Shown here: positions 7,011 through 10,234 of the stretch, one piece after another
Layout of the letters: each line of letters begins with the position of its first letter
Position numbering within the stretch: the first letter of the stretch is position 1
Assembly: GCA_946887085.1 (NCBI GenBank)
Contig: CAMPKG010000100.1
Location: 1-10,234, forward strand
Direction: 5' to 3'
DNA: 10,234 nt
Origin: an uncultured Sphingobacteriales bacterium
Lineage (GTDB): Bacteria; Bacteroidota; Bacteroidia; Chitinophagales; Chitinophagaceae
The notes under the pieces: model-generated
Told to the model about the DNA's origin: nothing
What the model saw: the letters and a program-made list of their open reading frames with translations, nothing else
Database searches by the model: none
Position numbers and translations under genes: made by a program

Positions 7011-8138
7011 CTAGAAGACTGATTCTAAAAACCTCTCCACGGTATACGTAGCCAGCTGCCCGCTGGGGCCTTTGAGTGTATAGTCGCAACCGTGAGTGGC
7101 CCATGGCAGGGTCAGCAGGTAGTTGGGTACATTGTATTTGTTCAGCCGTTCAATCAGCCGCGGACTGTGATAATAAGATACCAGCACATCATTCTTGCCA
7201 TGTATCAGCAATGTAGGTACTGTTGAGGAATTCACAGCCTCGACGGGTGAACTGGCGAGGTAGGCATTGGGGAATTCATCGTAAGTACCGCCGATGTAGT
7301 CTTCCAGTACTTTGCAGGAATTGTAGATGACAGCAGGGTTTTTATAACCCCAGATCATATCGGCAGGGCCATAATAACTGATGACGCCTTTGATGCCCAT
7401 ACCTTTTAAGGTGTATGCACCCAGTAAAGCTATCTGCCCGCCGGCCGAGCGGCCAAGCAACACAAAACGAGAGTTGTCGATATTCAGGTGTTCTGCATTC
7501 GCCCGCAGAAAGACCAGTGCATTATGCAGGTCTTGAACGGGTGCCGGACTTTGACATTCGGGGGCTTTGCGATAATTAATGGAAGCGACGTTATATCCAT
7601 TGCCAGCAAGGACGCTGTTCAATTCCGGCAGCTGTCGGCTGTCGCCACCCTTCCAGGAACCACCGTGAACGACCACCACGCACGGGTTCTTGAAAATTTT
7701 GGCCGGGTGCCCTTTTATTTCCGGGGTATAGTAGTCGAGTGTGAGCTTGTGGACACTGTCGTAAAGAAGAACATCATAGGGCGCTTCCTTCCCACTACGT
7801 TTGAACATCCGGAAAAAACTATAAGGCGCCGGGTTTCCACCTGCATTTCCATTTCCGAAAGCGCGGGCCATTTCTGTATCCAGCCGGGCGGACAGCTGCG
7901 AAGCCTGCAACAATGGTATGGCATAAAGAAAAAACGCCGCCAACGATAAGGTAAGTCCGGGGACTTTGAGTTTTTTGTCCCGGAAGGCCCACACAAATAG
8001 GCCCAGGGATACGAGCATGAACACCCAGGAAAATTCCGTTACGATGATGGCCGCATACCAAAGGAACATAGCGGGCGCAGGAAACAGCGTCAGCAGGCTG
8101 AGCAGAAAGAATACAACTATGATGATAAGCCGGAGCAT
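7011..8138 (-). CDS. Membrane-anchored alpha/beta hydrolase (BD-FAE/HSL-like esterase)
   Basis: The 375-aa protein has two parts. Residues 1-80 contain three hydrophobic segments (about 3-22, 25-51 and 57-79). The R-D-K-K-L-K loop between segments two and three should face the cytoplasm, which would put the C-terminal domain in the periplasm. Residues from about 120 to 375 form an alpha/beta hydrolase with every expected element: oxyanion-hole motif H158-G-G-S-W162, nucleophile elbow G229-R-S231-A-G-G, acid Asp317 in H-G-K-N-D, and catalytic His349 in W-A-T-H. H-G-G-x-W and the overall order fit the carboxylesterase/BD-FAE group, which cleaves short acyl esters; the substrate cannot be read from sequence. 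The ATG at 8138 fits the start of the first hydrophobic segment. The gene is divergent from the small lipoprotein genes across 70 bases. No clear -7 box is seen for it. Confidence 0.9.
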   Translation of the reverse strand: MLRLIIIVVFFLLSLLTLFPAPAMFLWYAAIIVTEFSWVFMLVSLGLFVWAFRDKKLKVPGLTLSLAAFFLYAIPLLQASQLSARLDTEMARAFGNGNAGGNPAPYSFFRMFKRSGKEAPYDVLLYDSVHKLTLDYYTPEIKGHPAKIFKNPCVVVVHGGSWKGGDSRQLPELNSVLAGNGYNVASINYRKAPECQSPAPVQDLHNALVFLRANAEHLNIDNSRFVLLGRSAGGQIALLGAYTLKGMGIKGVISYYGPADMIWGYKNPAVIYNSCKVLEDYIGGTYDEFPNAYLASSPVEAVNSSTVPTLLIHGKNDVLVSYYHSPRLIERLNKYNVPNYLLTLPWATHGCDYTLKGPSGQLATYTVERFLESVF

Positions 8139-8175
8139 GAGCTAAAATAAGCCTGCGCACTAACATTTCACTCTT

Positions 8176-8183
8176 TAACTTCG
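8176..8183 (+). promoter_or_regulatory. Weak candidate -7 box for the first small lipoprotein gene
   Basis: TAACTTCG is one mismatch from TAnnTTTG and lies 25 bases upstream of the ATG at 8209, in the 70-base divergent gap. No clear -33 TTG is present. It is low confidence, but this is the only reasonable candidate in the gap for this strand. Confidence 0.25.
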
Positions 8184-8208
8184 TCTATAGACAAAAAAAC
8201 CCTCATTT

Positions 8209-8418
8209 ATGCGAAATCTAAGCCTTATTGTCCTTGTTAGTTGCCTGTCGCTGGTGTCCTGCAAAAAGAAGTACACTTGTACCTGTTATTCTCCTATGAC
8301 CGGTAAATGGATAGATACTGAAATAGAAAAATCCGGCAAAGCTGCTGCGAAAAAAAAGTGTGACTCATTTAATGGAGATATCACAGTTGACGGCTCGACA
8401 GATTGCCATCTAAAATGA
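8209..8418 (+). CDS. Small cysteine-rich lipoprotein, copy 1
   Basis: The precursor is 69 aa. Its signal peptide ends in lipobox L15-V-S-C18, so the mature product is a 52-residue lipid-anchored peptide. Lys-Lys-Lys follows the lipidated Cys. Four further cysteines, C24, C26, C51 and C66, could form two disulfides in the periplasm or at the cell surface. Shared landmarks with the next gene are Y-x-C-x-C, an alanine/lysine-rich helix-like stretch before C51, N-G-D (55-57) and the terminal C-H-L-K. The cysteine spacing matches the second copy residue for residue, and this also argues that both short frames are real genes. I recognise no named family and assign no function. The ATG is the only start that gives a full signal peptide. 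The codon choices are not obviously foreign. Confidence 0.85.
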   Translation: MRNLSLIVLVSCLSLVSCKKKYTCTCYSPMTGKWIDTEIEKSGKAAAKKKCDSFNGDITVDGSTDCHLK

Positions 8419-8462
8419 ACAGCTCGCGACCTGGCTATGACAATTAAATGCAGCGTTTTCAT

Positions 8463-8470
8463 TAGATTTG
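8463..8470 (+). promoter_or_regulatory. Candidate Bacteroidota -7 box for the second small lipoprotein gene
   Basis: TAGATTTG matches TAnnTTTG exactly and lies 34 bases upstream of the ATG at 8505. No TTG is found at the usual -33 spacing. The box suggests the second copy can be transcribed on its own, apart from the first copy 86 bases upstream. Confidence 0.45.
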
Positions 8471-8504
8471 GGTAGGACAATCCCCTTAACCTAAATAGAC
8501 CTTT

Positions 8505-8717
8505 ATGAAAAATGCATGCCTTATCCTGGTACTCTCTGCAATTATTCCATTGGGTGCCTGCAGCAAATCCTATATCTGCGAGTGCAAAAACCCAGGGCCT
8601 AATACACTTGAGCATTTTGATATTAAGAAACCAAAGAAATCTGAGGCCGAACAGGAATGCCAGGCAAAGAACGGTGACCCTGCGTCTGCAGGCTTGATGA
8701 ATTGCCATTTAAAATAA
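8505..8717 (+). CDS. Small cysteine-rich lipoprotein, copy 2
   Basis: The precursor is 70 aa, with lipobox L16-G-A-C19 leaving a mature lipoprotein of 52 residues, the same as copy 1. Mature cysteines are C25, C27, C52 and C67, with gaps of 6, 2, 25 and 15 counted from the lipidated Cys, identical to copy 1. It ends in the same C-H-L-K tetrapeptide and keeps N-G-D (56-58). The remaining sequence is strongly diverged, so this is an old or fast-evolving duplication held by its cysteine frame. Both copies carry many Lys residues, but copy 2 also gains Pro and Glu. The function is unknown; a small disulfide-stabilised surface or periplasmic peptide is the safest description. Its TAA touches the stop codon of the convergent pabB gene with no base between them. 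Confidence 0.85.
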   Translation: MKNACLILVLSAIIPLGACSKSYICECKNPGPNTLEHFDIKKPKKSEAEQECQAKNGDPASAGLMNCHLK

Positions 8718-10001
8718 CTAGTTAAATATCCGCTCCAACGCCCAGGCCTTCAGTCTCATTTCTTCCCATTCTTGTTCGGGGGTTGAATCAAAGGTAATGG
8801 CACCACCGGTTTGGTAAGAAAGGTATTGGGCAGTGGAATTATAGAACAGGCTGCGGATGATAACATTGAAGTCAAAATCTCCGTCCGGCGAAATATAGCC
8901 CACAGTGCCTGCAAACAGCTCCCGCCTCGACGTTTCGTACTTATCTATCAGCTCCATCACTTTTATCTTGGGAGCCCCCGTCATGCTGCCCATAGGGAAA
9001 GAATACTTCAGTGCATCGGTGAATGGCACTCCTGGTTTCAGCGTTCCGCTTACGGTGGAGATCATCTGGTGTACCTGGGGAAAACTGTAGATACCAAAAA
9101 GTTCGTCAACCTTTACACTTCCTGTTTCGCAGCAGCGTGCCAGGTCGTTGCGCACCAGGTCAACGATCATCACATTTTCCGCACGATCCTTTATGCTGTT
9201 GTACAACTGTTCCTTTATCTCATTGTCTTTGGCTGGGTCAGCATCGCGGCGTGCTGTGCCTTTTATCGGCTGCGACGAAATGGTGGTTCCCTCTTTCCGA
9301 ATGTACCGTTCAGGGCTGGCGCACATCATATACTTATCGCCGTTCCGGTAATAAGCAGCAAAAGGCGCAGGAGACAGCTTGTTCAATTCCGGGAAAACTG
9401 CGGAGGGCTCCACCACTGCGTTCTCACAAAAACCCTCGTTGCAAAAATTGATCTCGTAGCAATCGCCATCAATAATATGCCGCCGGAGACTGGTTATTGT
9501 ATCCAGGTATTGCTCCTTTTCTATTTGTTGCTGAAACTGCAATTTGGGTATCGGCGTATGCGGCAGGGACTCAGCTTTCTGTATTTGCGCATAAATATCG
9601 TCCGGCGCATCCGTAAGCGATTCGATGGTGAATGTGGTCTGCCCGGCATCTATATAACAAACGATCGCCGGTTTGAAAAAATGCAATTCAGGAAAACCCA
9701 ATATTTCAGGGTGTCGGGAAAAGAGCTTTTTTTCGAGCGCATTTTTATGGTCGTAGCAGATATTGCCGAACAGCCAGTCTTTGCTATTTGTATAAGCATC
9801 GTGCACGGCGTCGATCCCGCCATCGATAGTTGCTGCAACGCCTGCTGCCAGCAGGCATTCATAGCGGCTATATTTGTCCTTATAGCTATTGCTATCCAGC
9901 AAAAGAAGAATGCTGAACTGTTGTGCCCAGTTCAGCATTCGCTGTTTTAGTTCCTTGATCTGCCCTTCGGCTATAGGGTACGTAGCTTTTTGTCTATGCA
10001 A
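8718..10001 (-). CDS. pabB: Aminodeoxychorismate synthase component I
   Basis: This chorismate-binding enzyme converts chorismate and ammonia to 4-amino-4-deoxychorismate, the precursor of p-aminobenzoate for folate. It has 427 aa, close to the family's roughly 450. Visible motifs are D-G-D-C-Y-E-I-N (178-185), S-P-E-R-Y (229-233), P-I-K-G-T (245-249), D-L-V-R-N-D-L (281-287), G-S-M-T-G-A-P-K (338-345) and a closing G-G-A-I-T-F-D-S (399-406). Lys247 in P-I-K-G-T is the PabB hallmark; anthranilate synthase has P-I-A-G-T there. No glutamine amidotransferase domain is fused, so PabA must come from elsewhere. The TTG at 10001 gives the longest product and lies 14 bases after the preceding stop. 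An ATG at 9938 would give 406 aa and is a real alternative. No aminodeoxychorismate lyase gene is adjacent. Confidence 0.93.
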   Translation of the reverse strand: MHRQKATYPIAEGQIKELKQRMLNWAQQFSILLLLDSNSYKDKYSRYECLLAAGVAATIDGGIDAVHDAYTNSKDWLFGNICYDHKNALEKKLFSRHPEILGFPELHFFKPAIVCYIDAGQTTFTIESLTDAPDDIYAQIQKAESLPHTPIPKLQFQQQIEKEQYLDTITSLRRHIIDGDCYEINFCNEGFCENAVVEPSAVFPELNKLSPAPFAAYYRNGDKYMMCASPERYIRKEGTTISSQPIKGTARRDADPAKDNEIKEQLYNSIKDRAENVMIVDLVRNDLARCCETGSVKVDELFGIYSFPQVHQMISTVSGTLKPGVPFTDALKYSFPMGSMTGAPKIKVMELIDKYETSRRELFAGTVGYISPDGDFDFNVIIRSLFYNSTAQYLSYQTGGAITFDSTPEQEWEEMRLKAWALERIFN

Positions 10002-10015
10002 GGCTACTGTGTTGT

Positions 10016-10234
10016 TTAATAGTCATCATCGTCATCATCAAAGCCACCGCTGCCTTCGTTGAAGAAACCCAGGTCTTTGAATTCTTCATCAATATCAAAA
10101 TCATCATCGCCTTTTGATTTCTTGGCAGCGCCTGCTTTAGTTTTTGACTTTGGCAGGTCGAACTCCTCAAAATCTTTATCGATATCGTAATCGTCTTCAT
10201 CGCCCGAGCCGAAATCATCATCTTCTTCTTAGAT
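10016..10234 (-). CDS. Acidic C-terminal tail of an upstream gene, reading frame interrupted
   Basis: Reading the minus strand from 10228 to the TAA at 10016-10018 gives 70 residues with strong coding character. They include D-D-D-F-G-S-G-D-E-D-D-Y-D, a basic patch K-S-K-T-K-A-G-A-A-K-K-S-K, D-F-D-I-D-E-E-F-K-D-L-G-F-F, and a closing run of six Asp and Tyr. This frame has no ATG, GTG or TTG, and an in-frame TAA precedes it at 10229-10231. An open frame with Lys codons (S-K-K-K) enters from the window edge, one base out of register. A single missing base, or a -1 shift, would join it to the acidic part. It is therefore the tail of a longer protein that is broken here, mis-sequenced or frameshifted. 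It ends 14 bases before the pabB TTG, so the two are probably co-transcribed. I do not recognise the protein; a low-complexity acidic tail gives no function. Confidence 0.6.

Noticed and set aside
8811..9950. Plus-strand open frame of 379 codons opposite pabB
   Set aside because: pabB on the other strand carries all family motifs. The antisense product is Arg/His/Cys-rich without recognisable structure and is a shadow.
9994..10221. Minus-strand frame with a run of Met/Ile/Lys residues overlapping the pabB start
   Set aside because: The alternative register of the same DNA gives a typical acidic Asp/Glu-Phe protein tail that ends cleanly before pabB. The Met-rich reading is its +1 shadow, apart from the few Lys codons at the window edge discussed above.

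Overview
The window looks like a stretch of a Bacteroidota chromosome, most likely from the Chitinophagaceae or a close relative. This is inferred from TAnnTTTG-type promoter boxes, A-rich leaders that mostly lack Shine-Dalgarno sites, many lipoprotein and 'FAQ' type signal peptides, and the character of the DnaE and PabB proteins. No RNA gene, CRISPR array, integrase or transposase is visible. No gene-free stretch exceeds 300 bases.

Layout. Bases 1-1469 (+) hold the 3' part of a secreted mono-haem cytochrome c family protein. A perfect 13-bp hairpin with a T-run follows and separates it from a convergent minus-strand block. In its direction of transcription that block is dnaE (DNA polymerase III alpha, 5947-2336), a diverged WCPPC thioredoxin paralogue (2265-1948) and a canonical WCGPC thioredoxin (1848-1531). 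The 176-base region upstream of dnaE carries a perfect DnaA-box 9-mer and a three-copy 9-bp repeat. Two further minus-strand genes lie beyond it: an unrecognised 267-aa exported protein (6927-6124) and a membrane-anchored alpha/beta hydrolase (8138-7011). A perfect palindrome lies between them. Divergent from the hydrolase, two small plus-strand genes (8209-8418 and 8505-8717) encode paralogous cysteine-rich lipoproteins. They abut a convergent minus-strand pabB (10001-8718). The right edge holds the acidic C-terminus of another minus-strand gene, whose reading frame appears broken close to the window end.

How the genes fit together. Most of this is housekeeping: replication (dnaE), thiol redox (two thioredoxins) and folate synthesis (pabB). 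The less ordinary material is (i) the twin 52-residue lipoproteins with exactly matching cysteine spacing, (ii) the thioredoxin duplicate with a changed active site and an added cysteine, and (iii) the regulatory-looking DNA upstream of dnaE. I see no multi-gene defence, secretion or biosynthetic system.
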